NCBI RefSeq assembly: GCF_008365405.1
Contig: NZ_QOKV01000029.1
Coordinates: 1-62,184 of the forward strand
Origin: Azospirillum brasilense
GTDB lineage: Bacteria; Pseudomonadota; Alphaproteobacteria; Azospirillales; Azospirillaceae
Direction: 5' to 3'
DNA: 62,184 nt
In this document: one piece after another, positions 1-7,874 of the stretch
How the letters are laid out: each line of letters opens with the position of its first letter
Numbering within the stretch: position 1 is the stretch's first letter
Made by a program: the position numbers and the translations under genes
Notes under the pieces: generated by a model
What the model saw: only the letters and a program-made list of their open reading frames with translations
Told to the model about the DNA's origin: nothing
Database searches by the model: none

Positions 1-81
1 TCCAGGCCCGTGATCACCTCGACGCGTTGGATAGTCATAGGGACTGCCATAGGGATAGCCATAGGGACAGGCTCTATGATT

Positions 82-393
82 CAGCTTCCCCGCTCGGTCA
101 CAAGGCGGCGCTCGGCGGAGGGGTACCTTCAGGACGCCCGCCGCCAACAGGAAACGGAGGAATGGCGCCGTCGCTACGCGACCCGCGCCGGGGTCGAGGG
201 CACGCTGGCCCAAGCCCTGCAACTCTTCGATCTGCGGCACTGCCGGTACATCGGGCTAGCCAAGACGCGGTTGCAGCACGTCCTGACTGCCGTCGCCCTC
301 AACATCGTCCGCCTGGATGGGTGGTGGACCGGCCGACCGCTGGCTAAAACTCGCATCTCCCATTTCGCCGCTCTCCAGCTATCCACGGCATAG
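82..393 (+). pseudogene. IS1182-like transposase, C-terminal fragment
   Basis: The reading frame ends in the C-terminal tail typical of IS1182-type DDE transposases: a run of E-W-R-R-R-Y-A-T-R-A-G-V-E-G-T, then R-Y-I-G-L-A-K-T-R-L-Q-H. The catalytic part is missing, so it is a remnant. The bases before about position 80 hold a short tandem repeat built on CATAGGGA and are not part of the family. The fragment marks the left edge of the defence island. Family assignment is from remembered motifs. Confidence 0.7.
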
Positions 394-463
394 GCCCCGG
401 ATTTCGCCAACAGTGTCCTCTGCTACTCGGACCCCGAGTTCGTCTCCCTACTGGAATAGGTTC

Positions 464-1381
464 TTAAGCCGTGTCTGAGCGGACAATGGAAACGCGGACA
501 CCGTAAGTACCGGCAACTGAGTTCACCTCCTCCAGAGTCGCCGCCGTAGCCTTGCCGAACAGATGAATTCGTCGCCGGAGGTGGGGGCGGTGGAAGGCAT
601 ACGCCAGAATTTGTCCCAAGGCATGGCGCCAATCGCTGACTTTCTTGACCTCAATGATCTCGTCATCCGTGAGTATGTCACAGCGGCCTCCCCCGAGAGG
701 AACCTCGGTCGTTCCGCCGATGCGCTTGGCCTCGTGATCTCTGTACGCCTTTTCGCGCTGCACTGGTGATAGGCGGTCGAAGGATCGGCGCTGTGCCTCA
801 GCAACCGGCACGGTCTGAAGCGGCGGGGGTTCCAAGCGGATCGTATCTTCCCCAGCCAAGCCCTGCCAGACGGCTGCCAGTGCATTCTCAAAAGATCGAG
901 GAGCCTGCCTCGGTTTCCCGCACAGGTACGCTTCCAGATCAGCCACCATCTGCGGTTCCGGCACGGTGAAGCTGAGGCGGAGGCGCTTGTAGGCGTTTCC
1001 GCCCGGACCAAGTCTGGTCTGCCCAATTCTCTTCACCGCCCGGCCGATCTGAAGCCGAAGATGCTCAATGCTGCGCTGAGTTGCCAGATCAATCGGGTAA
1101 GAATGTTCGGGAAGGATGATCTGGCGGCTCTCCAGGGGCTGCCGCCTCATGGGTTTGCTATCCACCACACCATTACGGAGTTGGGCCCCGATCTGGCCCA
1201 AGCGCAGGAGCAGCAGCTCAAGAGCCTTCGCGTAGTCAGGGTTGCGTGCGGAAGGGGCATCTGTGCGCCCGCTCCACGATTCGAGAATGAGGTCAAATCC
1301 ATTCTCCGCGGGTTCCAAGCTGAATTCCGCGTTCAGCTGAACACCGCGGCTATCGCAGGGCTTCACAAGAAGGTCTCCCAA
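464..1381 (-). CDS. PD-(D/E)XK-type nuclease-like protein
   Basis: A 305-residue protein. The C-terminal third carries a plausible PD-(D/E)XK core: G-T-T-E-V, then G-G-G-R-C-D-I-L, then E-I-I-E-V-K-K, followed by a helix containing G-Q-I-L-A-Y-A. The N-terminal half, with N-P-D-Y-A-K-A-L-E-L-L-L-L-R-L, resembles a domain I remember fused to HNH or restriction nucleases. That suggests a DNA-directed accessory restriction role, which is inference. The start is a TTG without a clear ribosome site, so the N-terminus is uncertain. It lies between two transposase remnants and points away from the main systems. Confidence 0.6.
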   Translation of the reverse strand: MGDLLVKPCDSRGVQLNAEFSLEPAENGFDLILESWSGRTDAPSARNPDYAKALELLLLRLGQIGAQLRNGVVDSKPMRRQPLESRQIILPEHSYPIDLATQRSIEHLRLQIGRAVKRIGQTRLGPGGNAYKRLRLSFTVPEPQMVADLEAYLCGKPRQAPRSFENALAAVWQGLAGEDTIRLEPPPLQTVPVAEAQRRSFDRLSPVQREKAYRDHEAKRIGGTTEVPLGGGRCDILTDDEIIEVKKVSDWRHALGQILAYAFHRPHLRRRIHLFGKATAATLEEVNSVAGTYGVRVSIVRSDTA

Positions 1382-1559
1382 TTCAGGAATTAAAAGCAGA
1401 CACTTTACTGCACCTTTTGCTGTTCAGACCATCCTGCAACACGCCGCAGGTGTTTAACAGAACGGTCTCCCTGGGGCGCGGCACGGTACGGCGAGACACC
1501 CGGCTGCGGTAAATTGAGCCGCAACCGGAGGTCGGAACGATGGATGAATAACAGGGACG

Positions 1560-1860
1560 TCAGCCCGAGGGGGCGCCGGAGCGCCCACAACGCTGGCGCA
1601 GGCGACCCCTCGGGTGCGGACGGCAGCACGCTCAACGGTTCTCCGCGGCACGCAAGGTGGCGGCGGCTGATGGGAGCGCACCGGCTGCTGGCGCCGCACT
1701 GGGTTGTGCGCCCCCGTATGCGGGCGCACGACGGCACCATCGTGACCGAGGCGGTGAACACGATGTGGGGGACCGATATGACCGAGACGATCACGGTGTG
1801 CGAGGGCGTGGCGCGCATCTTCATCGCGGTCGATCACGCCAACTCCGAGGTGGTATTTCG
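1560..1860 (+). pseudogene. IS3/IS481-like transposase fragment (integrase core)
   Basis: The frame contains R-R-L-M-G-A-H-R-L-L-A-P, then A-H-D-G-T-I-V-T, then M-W-G-T-D-M-T and F-I-A-V-D-H. These are the start of an integrase-core (rve) domain, including its first catalytic aspartate region. It breaks off just before the stop of the next gene on the other strand, and no upstream orfA is recognisable. It is a truncated remnant. Confidence 0.6.
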
Positions 1861-1865
1861 CGGCT

Positions 1866-3152
1866 TCAGCCGGCTGGACCATTCCCGGACGTATCGGGCA
1901 AGCCGGCAAAATGGCGGTCGAACTTCGTCCAGCTTCCGATTTCCGTCCCGTCATCCATCAGTCGGTAGCGGTCGAGAACGGCGGCAAGCCTTTCCGGTGA
2001 CCCGGCATTGCGGAGCGTTCGAGCATGCTCCTGCGCCCAGTCCAGGAATCGGCGGCACGACTCCGGAAGGCTGGAACGGCAATGTCTTGCCAGGTAATCG
2101 TCAACGAATTCTTCCACCCTGCGGGCGTCCGTGAACAGGCGCATCTGAAGGGCAAGAAGCTCGGTACGCTTCTCCTCCAGGACTCTCCGTCGCTCGGTTT
2201 CCCGACGCCGCCGTTCCATCTCCTCCTGTTCGCGTCTGCGGCGCTCTTCATCTGCGCGCCGGACTTTTCTTGCTGCTGCTACCGCGACCACAGTGTCAAG
2301 TGCTTGATCGATGACCCCTTCCACCCGCTGACGGCTGCCGTCGGCGAACGTCCGCCGCAGACCATCCCAGTGGTTGCCGCAGTCCACCTCGATGGCGAGA
2401 CGGCCGTTCGGTACCCGCTCCCACTCTGGAATCTCCGGTCTGTCCCAAGTGCCGGTCCATTCGCCGCGACGCCGGCGCCGCTCCTGACCGGCGTCCCACT
2501 TCTGGAGCGCCGACACTTCCTTCTCGGTCGCCTCGTGCCGGACCCTGTCGGTCCGTTCCAAAATGTGCAGCGTCACGGCCTCACCATCGCACATGAGCAT
2601 CAGCCCGTTGTCCCCCGGTGCTGGGGCGAATCCCAGTGCCTCTGCCCTTAGAATGAGACGGCTGAAGACTGCCATGGCCCGATCCGCTGCAGCCAAGCTG
2701 ACGGTCAGCGACGGCAGCTTCGGGTCGGTAAGCCGGATGAGACTGTCACTGTCCGGCTTGGCCCTTTTCAGGGCTTCTCTGAGCCGTAGGGCAAGCGGGT
2801 GACTACCCTCCACGGAATGAACCAGAGCCCGGCAATCGGCCTCCTGTGTCCGCAGTGCCGTCCGCGCCTTTGTACAGGCCTCCCGAACCGCCGCAGGCGG
2901 CTGACGGACCGCGTCCTTTCGGATCAGGATGCGATCGAGCCGGGGATCTGTCACCTCCCGGAACAGCGGCTGCCGGGGGGCTTTACCGGCGGCCACCTTT
3001 GCCCAGTATCCCCTTCCCGGAGCGGGGATCCGGTGTCGGCGGCAGATTCGGTGCAGCGCCACATCCGAAATCCCGAGATCGGCAGCGACCTGTGTCATGG
3101 GCCGCCGCCAGATCATGTCGTGGAGCTCACGGCGTGTCAGCTCGGTCGGCAT
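1866..3152 (-). CDS. HTH and coiled-coil protein, function unknown
   Basis: A 428-residue protein starting at an ATG preceded by AAGGGGGAAG. The N-terminus (residues about 5-45) is a helix-turn-helix: E-L-H-D-M-I-W-R-R-P-M, then V-A-A-D-L-G-I-S-D-V-A-L-H-R-I-C, followed by a Y-W-A-K segment. Residues about 300-350 are a highly charged R/E coiled coil. I do not recognise a catalytic motif. Proteins of this layout occur near restriction and defence genes, so it may be a regulator or target-recognition protein. Longer upstream extensions of the frame lack a ribosome site. Confidence 0.7.
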   Translation of the reverse strand: MPTELTRRELHDMIWRRPMTQVAADLGISDVALHRICRRHRIPAPGRGYWAKVAAGKAPRQPLFREVTDPRLDRILIRKDAVRQPPAAVREACTKARTALRTQEADCRALVHSVEGSHPLALRLREALKRAKPDSDSLIRLTDPKLPSLTVSLAAADRAMAVFSRLILRAEALGFAPAPGDNGLMLMCDGEAVTLHILERTDRVRHEATEKEVSALQKWDAGQERRRRRGEWTGTWDRPEIPEWERVPNGRLAIEVDCGNHWDGLRRTFADGSRQRVEGVIDQALDTVVAVAAARKVRRADEERRRREQEEMERRRRETERRRVLEEKRTELLALQMRLFTDARRVEEFVDDYLARHCRSSLPESCRRFLDWAQEHARTLRNAGSPERLAAVLDRYRLMDDGTEIGSWTKFDRHFAGLPDTSGNGPAG

Positions 3153-3358
3153 TGCTTCCCCCTTGCCCGCAGACACCGGTAATACACCGGCCAGCTCCTT
3201 GCGGAGATGAGGCCGGCATCCTGTCAAGCCATTCCCCGGCACTCTTAAGCAGAGCGGGGGCTTGCTCTCGGTGCCGCAGAAGAGTGGTCTGTTTCGGTGT
3301 CTTGTCCTCACATTGTTTCCTGGAACGGAAGATGCTTACCGTGCCTGATTCTTCAGAT

Positions 3359-3850
3359 CTATGCAGAAGAGGGGCATCCGCTGCGGCGCGGTGAAGCGCC
3401 AGGCACCCCATTTTCGTTTTGGCAGATCTCAGGCGCCACCGGCACGCCAAGAAGTTCCCCCAGTCGTGTCTTCAGGCGGGATGCATCCTTTGTCTCGCAT
3501 TCCCATATTACTATAGGAGTCCACCCAGCCACCATCATTTCCTGAATATTCGTGCTGTCACGCTTCACATTACTCTCGAACTTTCTGGTCCAGAAATCAA
3601 GGTTGCTCTTTGGCGTGTAGGCAAACCGACAGCCCGGATGCCGGTGCCAGAAGCAGCCATGCACAAAAATGGCAAGGCGCCGCGAACGGATGACAATATC
3701 CGGTCGCCCGGGCAGATCCCGAGCATGCAGTCTGTAGCCGATTTTCAGTTCTCGGAGCGCGCGTCGCACAGACATTTCGGGTCTTGTGTCGGCAGCTCGG
3801 ATGCGTCGCATGTTCGCGCTCCGCCTCTCCGGAGTAAGCCTGTCAGTCAT
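3359..3850 (-). CDS. vsr: Very short patch repair endonuclease (Vsr)
   Basis: A 163-residue protein with the Vsr signature: R-S-A-N-M-R-R-I-R at the N-terminus, G-Y-R-L-H-A-R-D-L-P-G-R-P-D-I-V, then I-F-V-H-G-C-F-W-H-R-H-P-G-C, and late W-E-C-E. Vsr nicks DNA at T:G mismatches left when 5-methylcytosine deaminates, so it is normally paired with a cytosine methyltransferase. It is divergent from the dcm that starts at 4,092, with 241 bp between them. It probably protects the host from mutations caused by that enzyme. Confidence 0.95.
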   Translation of the reverse strand: MTDRLTPERRSANMRRIRAADTRPEMSVRRALRELKIGYRLHARDLPGRPDIVIRSRRLAIFVHGCFWHRHPGCRFAYTPKSNLDFWTRKFESNVKRDSTNIQEMMVAGWTPIVIWECETKDASRLKTRLGELLGVPVAPEICQNENGVPGASPRRSGCPSSA

Positions 3851-4091
3851 CTCATGCTCCTTGTGGTCGCGCCATCAGCGAGTAACCATTCCGCTTCTGA
3901 GCGGCTGCGCGGCACACAGCGCAGCCGGAGAGTCGATGTCGCTTCCGAAATCCGGAGGAGCCTGCCAGAGTGGCCTGCGGTCCCGTCGGAAAGGGCAAGA
4001 CAGACAGGTCATTTTCTTGCGGGACGCGGATGGCATATGGCACAGACCCTGTTGTTGCGAGCCGGTTTCAGAAAGGCCCCAGAGAACAAGC
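3851..4091. promoter_or_regulatory. Divergent promoter region between vsr and dcm
   Basis: These 241 bp separate the two divergent start codons and must contain both promoters. I could not pick convincing -35 and -10 pairs by eye. The dcm start has only a weak purine tract (AGAGAA) in front of it, so the dcm start at 4,092 rests mainly on the onset of the conserved motif I. Confidence 0.5.
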
Positions 4092-5693
4092 ATGCGGCAG
4101 ATTCCAGTTGTAGACCTCTTCGCGGGTCCCGGAGGCCTGAGTGAGGGCTTTCACGCCTATTCCGCCGCCGACTTGGGATTTTCCGTCAGAGCCTCCATCG
4201 AAAAGGAAGAATACGCCTACAACACGCTCCTGCTGCGTTCGTTCTTCCGGGAGTTTCCCAGAGGCGCCGCGCCTGAAGCGTACTACGAGTATGTCAGCGG
4301 CCTCGGCATGAGCCGTGATGAGCTTTTTGCGCGTTTCCCCGAGCAGGCGGCGCGCGCCACGCAGAAGGCGCACCTGCTGGAACTCGGTGCTTCAACGGAA
4401 GCGCGGGCTCTTACGGACCAGATCGTCGAGCGGGCAATCGGCGGGGCTGCGGACTGGGTTCTCTTGGGAGGCCCGCCGTGCCAGGCTTATTCAGTCGCCG
4501 GCCGTGCCCGCCACGCCAAGGTTGAACGGGCGGTGTTCGAGGCCGACCAGCGGCATCTCCTTTACCGGGAGTACCTGCGGATACTGGCGCGCTTCCGTCC
4601 CGCCGTGTTCGTGATGGAGAACGTCAAGGGGCTGGCGACGGCCAAGCTCGGCGGAGAGTCGGTCTTCCGGCGTATTCTGGAAGATCTCGAAGCCCCTGCT
4701 CGGGCAATGGATCTGACGGAGAGCGCCGCTTCGGATATCCGCTATCACATCTGTTCATTCGTAGTCCGCCGGCCCGATGCGCGCCTGCTCAGGGCACAGG
4801 ACTTCGTAATCGAGGCTGACCGGTACGGCATGCCTCAGAAGCGTGAACGGATCATTCTTCTGGGGATACGGGCGGACATTGCGGCCGAGCCTTTCAGCGC
4901 GCTCGAACCGGAGAAACCGCCGACCGTCGGCGACGTCATCGGCGATCTTCCCCCCCTGCGCAGCCGTCTGTCGCGCGAGCCCGACTCACCGGAGGCGTGG
5001 AACCGGCATGTCCTGCAAGGGGCCGAGTCCGTGCTCACGATGGAGCAGGTGCGGACGTGGCCCAAGCTCCGCGAACATCTTGAAAAAGTCATCAGGGAAC
5101 TGCCTTTCGGGCGTCCGACCGGCGGACGTTTCATGCAGGGCGAACCCCGGCTGCGGCGCCTCGGCGAATGGTATGCTGACCCGCGCCTCCGCGGCTTTCT
5201 GAACCACGAGGCGCGCTCACACATGCCGTCAGATCTCGCGCGCTATCTTTTCGTCTCGTGTTTCGGTGCAGTGTTCGGCCAGTCACCGTCACTGCACGAT
5301 TTTCCTCCCGAGCTCTACCCCGATCACCAAAACGTCGGCGAGGCTCTGAAGAAAGGCAGCGGAGGCTTCGTTGACCGCTTCAAGGTGCAGCTGCGTGACC
5401 AGCCCGCGTCAACGATCGTTTCCCACATGGCGAAGGATGGTCACTACTACATTCACTTCGATCCGCTGCAGTGCCGGTCACTGACGGTGCGTGAGGCAGC
5501 ACGCCTCCAGACATTTCCCGACAACTATTTTTTCGAAGGGAACCGGACGGAGCAGTATACGCAGGTGGGCAATGCCGTTCCGCCGCTGCTTGCGAACAAG
5601 CTGGCGCGAGTTGTCGCCGAGCTCCTCGGGACCAAGGCTTCTGCCGGCACCCAGCCGGCCGAAACAGCCAAGCTTGATGCCGCAGCGCCGTGA
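4092..5693 (+). CDS. dcm: DNA cytosine-5 methyltransferase (system A)
   Basis: A 533-residue C5 methyltransferase. It has motif I D-L-F-A-G-P-G-G-L-S-E-G-F at residue 8, motif IV G-G-P-P-C-Q with nucleophile C130, motif VI M-E-N-V-K-G, and motif VIII Q-K-R-E-R-I-I-L-L-G. A target-recognition region follows, then motif IX R-E-A-A-R-L-Q-T-F-P and motif X Q-V-G-N-A-V-P-P. It transfers a methyl group from S-adenosylmethionine to C5 of cytosine in its target. The frame is open upstream to 3,786, but motif I begins right after this ATG. It heads system A, and Vsr is its repair partner. A 711-bp gap separates it from the MORC gene. Confidence 0.93.
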   Translation: MRQIPVVDLFAGPGGLSEGFHAYSAADLGFSVRASIEKEEYAYNTLLLRSFFREFPRGAAPEAYYEYVSGLGMSRDELFARFPEQAARATQKAHLLELGASTEARALTDQIVERAIGGAADWVLLGGPPCQAYSVAGRARHAKVERAVFEADQRHLLYREYLRILARFRPAVFVMENVKGLATAKLGGESVFRRILEDLEAPARAMDLTESAASDIRYHICSFVVRRPDARLLRAQDFVIEADRYGMPQKRERIILLGIRADIAAEPFSALEPEKPPTVGDVIGDLPPLRSRLSREPDSPEAWNRHVLQGAESVLTMEQVRTWPKLREHLEKVIRELPFGRPTGGRFMQGEPRLRRLGEWYADPRLRGFLNHEARSHMPSDLARYLFVSCFGAVFGQSPSLHDFPPELYPDHQNVGEALKKGSGGFVDRFKVQLRDQPASTIVSHMAKDGHYYIHFDPLQCRSLTVREAARLQTFPDNYFFEGNRTEQYTQVGNAVPPLLANKLARVVAELLGTKASAGTQPAETAKLDAAAP

Positions 5694-6404
5694 TCACCTC
5701 GTGAACAGGGGATTCCTGAAGCGGAGGCGGCCGGGGAAAGCCAAGCCATTGAGCCTGTGCAGCGGGTGGTGGCGTGGCGGAACTCCTTCCGCTTCTCGAT
5801 CAGCCGTTCAGGGTCCTGATCACAGATGACAAGTTCTGCTTGGACCAGCGGCGGCAGCTTGTCAGGAACGGATAGTGACCGCCGCGGGACCACACGATGG
5901 AGGCGCCGGCTCCGATCAGGAGTTTGATCTCTGCGGCGCCCCTGCAGAACCAGTAGCAGGGCCCTCGGCGGATGAACGCTTTCGGTTCAGAGCACCCGCG
6001 CCAGCACTCCAACCAGAAATGGTAATATTCTGTAGACTAATCCGGGAAAGATAGGCAACATGCTCTCATGCAGCGTGCAGCTGGATGGCCGCATGAATGA
6101 GAGACTTGTGGGCTGCGCAGCGGGAAGGAAGGCTTAAGTTGGAGTGCATTCCAGCCAAGGCGGTGAACGCCTGTCGGACCGCATCGCAATTCACACCTTC
6201 CGGCCGCTCTGCTTCCTCTCCTTCTCAGAAGCCGCTCCGCGGAATGCCGCAGACGCGGCGTTCCGCCTCACTTCGTTCTTCACGCGCGCTCCGCGATACG
6301 CGGATTGGCTCCGCACGGGGCTCACGTCCGCCATCGCGGCTGCAGTCGAACGCAGGCTGCGCCAACCACCGGTGGCCGGGTCATGCAGTGACCGGAGAAG
6401 TCCG
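5694..6404. other. 711-bp gap in system A with a leader hairpin
   Basis: No convincing gene. Small minus-strand frames (about 5,525-6,012) have protein-like pieces but no family I can name, so a decayed gene is possible. At 6,239-6,250 and 6,255-6,266 there is a 12-bp inverted repeat (GCGGAATGCCGC and GCGGCGTTCCGC, one mismatch, 4-base loop), 140 bp before the MORC start. It could be a regulatory hairpin or operator. Confidence 0.4.
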
Positions 6405-7874
6405 GTGAAGTACGTCAGCAACCCTCCAGATGCTGCCGCGCTGATGACATCCGCGCGGAGCTTTGGAAATTATGATCTTGCGGGCGCGCTGGCGGACCTC
6501 ATCGACAACAGCATCAAGGCTGGCGCCACGCAGGTGGCATTGACCTGCCTGTTCAACGACGGAGACCCCGAGGTCAGAGTGCTCGACAACGGACACGGCA
6601 TGTCCAGGGAAGAGCTGGTTCGGGCGATGAGACCGGCGAGCACCAACCCGCAGGAGGAACGGTCGCCCGATGATCTCGGCCGTTTCGGCTGGGGACTGAA
6701 ATCCGCCTCCTTCTCACAGTGCCGGCGGCTGACCGTCATCTCGCGGCAGAAGGGCGTTCTGACGGGCACGCGGTGGGACTTGGACGACATCGACCAGTGG
6801 AGAATGGGGATTCTTTCCGCCAGAGAGCTGAAGGTGGTCTGTTCGGAACAGCTCCACGAGCGCGATGGCGCCGAGATCATCTGGACGAAGTGCGACCGGC
6901 TGTCCGAGAACGGCACGCTCCGGCAGACCGGGTTCAACGATCTAATCACACTCGCCCGCCGCCGTATTGGCCTCATTTTCCACCGATACATATCCGGCGG
7001 CGTGCGCGGCAGACCTCTGCGGGTGGAGCTCAACGGGGTGCCGATTGCCGAGTACGATCCCTTTTACCGGAAGCATGACGCGACCCAGCAGCTGGAGGAG
7101 GAGACGCTGCGGGTGTCCGGCGCCCGAGTGGTCATCAGGCCCTACATTCTTCCTCACCACTCCAAGCTGCGCAGCAGTGAGCTGGAGCGCCTGGCCGGAG
7201 AGGAAGGCCTCGCGAGGAACCAGGGATTCTATGTCTACCGGAACCACCGTCTCATCATGTACGGAACCTGGTTCCGGCTTCTCAGGCATGGTGAGCTGTC
7301 GCAGCTCGTCAGAGTGAGCATTGATATTCCAAACTCACTCGACAGCATCTGGAAGATCACCGTGGACAAGTCGGACGCGCAGCTGCCGGCGGTTCTGCGG
7401 AACCGCCTCCGGCAGATCGTTGAGGGGCTGAAGACGCGCTCCGCGCGGGTGCACCGGTCGAAGGGGGGACGGCTGGACAGCCCCGGAACCGTGTCGGTCT
7501 GGAGCCGGTTCGCACGGAAGGGCGAGATCAGATACTACATCAACCGGGACCATCCTCTCATTGCGACCCTGTTTGCCACGGTCGGAGATGACCGGACCGG
7601 GCTGGCCGACGCGGTTCTCCGCGTGATCGAGCAGGGCTTTCCCGTGAGCCACCTGAGCGCGGACGCATCCCAGGACATTGAGGCAATTCACCAGACTGAG
7701 GCCGACCCGTTTGCCTTCAGGGACTTCCTGAGCGCCACGCTCCCCTTGCTCCTCACGGAGCAGGAAGGAAACGTCGAAGCCTTGATAAAGCGGCTCAAGC
7801 AGACCGAACCCTACTGCACGCACTGGACCGCGGTAGAGGATTTCCTGGTCAGGGAGAAATGGATTCATGCATGA
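6405..7874 (+). CDS. MORC/MutL-like GHKL ATPase (system A)
   Basis: A 489-residue protein starting at a GTG preceded by GGAGAAG. It has a GHKL ATPase fold: N box A-D-L-I-D-N-S-I-K-A-G-A (residues 30-41), G1 box D-N-G-H-G-M (61-66), then G-R-F-G-W-G-L-K-S-A-S-F as the G2/lid. An aspartate (D31) sits where many GHKL enzymes have the catalytic glutamate. Prokaryotic MORC ATPases are known in restriction-associated operons, where ATP-driven clamping on DNA is proposed. Its stop overlaps the Z1 gene by 8 bp. The frame is open upstream to 6,144 but that part is compositionally poor. Confidence 0.88.
   Translation: MKYVSNPPDAAALMTSARSFGNYDLAGALADLIDNSIKAGATQVALTCLFNDGDPEVRVLDNGHGMSREELVRAMRPASTNPQEERSPDDLGRFGWGLKSASFSQCRRLTVISRQKGVLTGTRWDLDDIDQWRMGILSARELKVVCSEQLHERDGAEIIWTKCDRLSENGTLRQTGFNDLITLARRRIGLIFHRYISGGVRGRPLRVELNGVPIAEYDPFYRKHDATQQLEEETLRVSGARVVIRPYILPHHSKLRSSELERLAGEEGLARNQGFYVYRNHRLIMYGTWFRLLRHGELSQLVRVSIDIPNSLDSIWKITVDKSDAQLPAVLRNRLRQIVEGLKTRSARVHRSKGGRLDSPGTVSVWSRFARKGEIRYYINRDHPLIATLFATVGDDRTGLADAVLRVIEQGFPVSHLSADASQDIEAIHQTEADPFAFRDFLSATLPLLLTEQEGNVEALIKRLKQTEPYCTHWTAVEDFLVREKWIHA

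Noticed and set aside
1866..2134. Extension of the IS3/IS481-like transposase frame past 1,860
   Set aside because: Beyond about 1,860 the frame loses transposase motifs and is antisense to the HTH gene.
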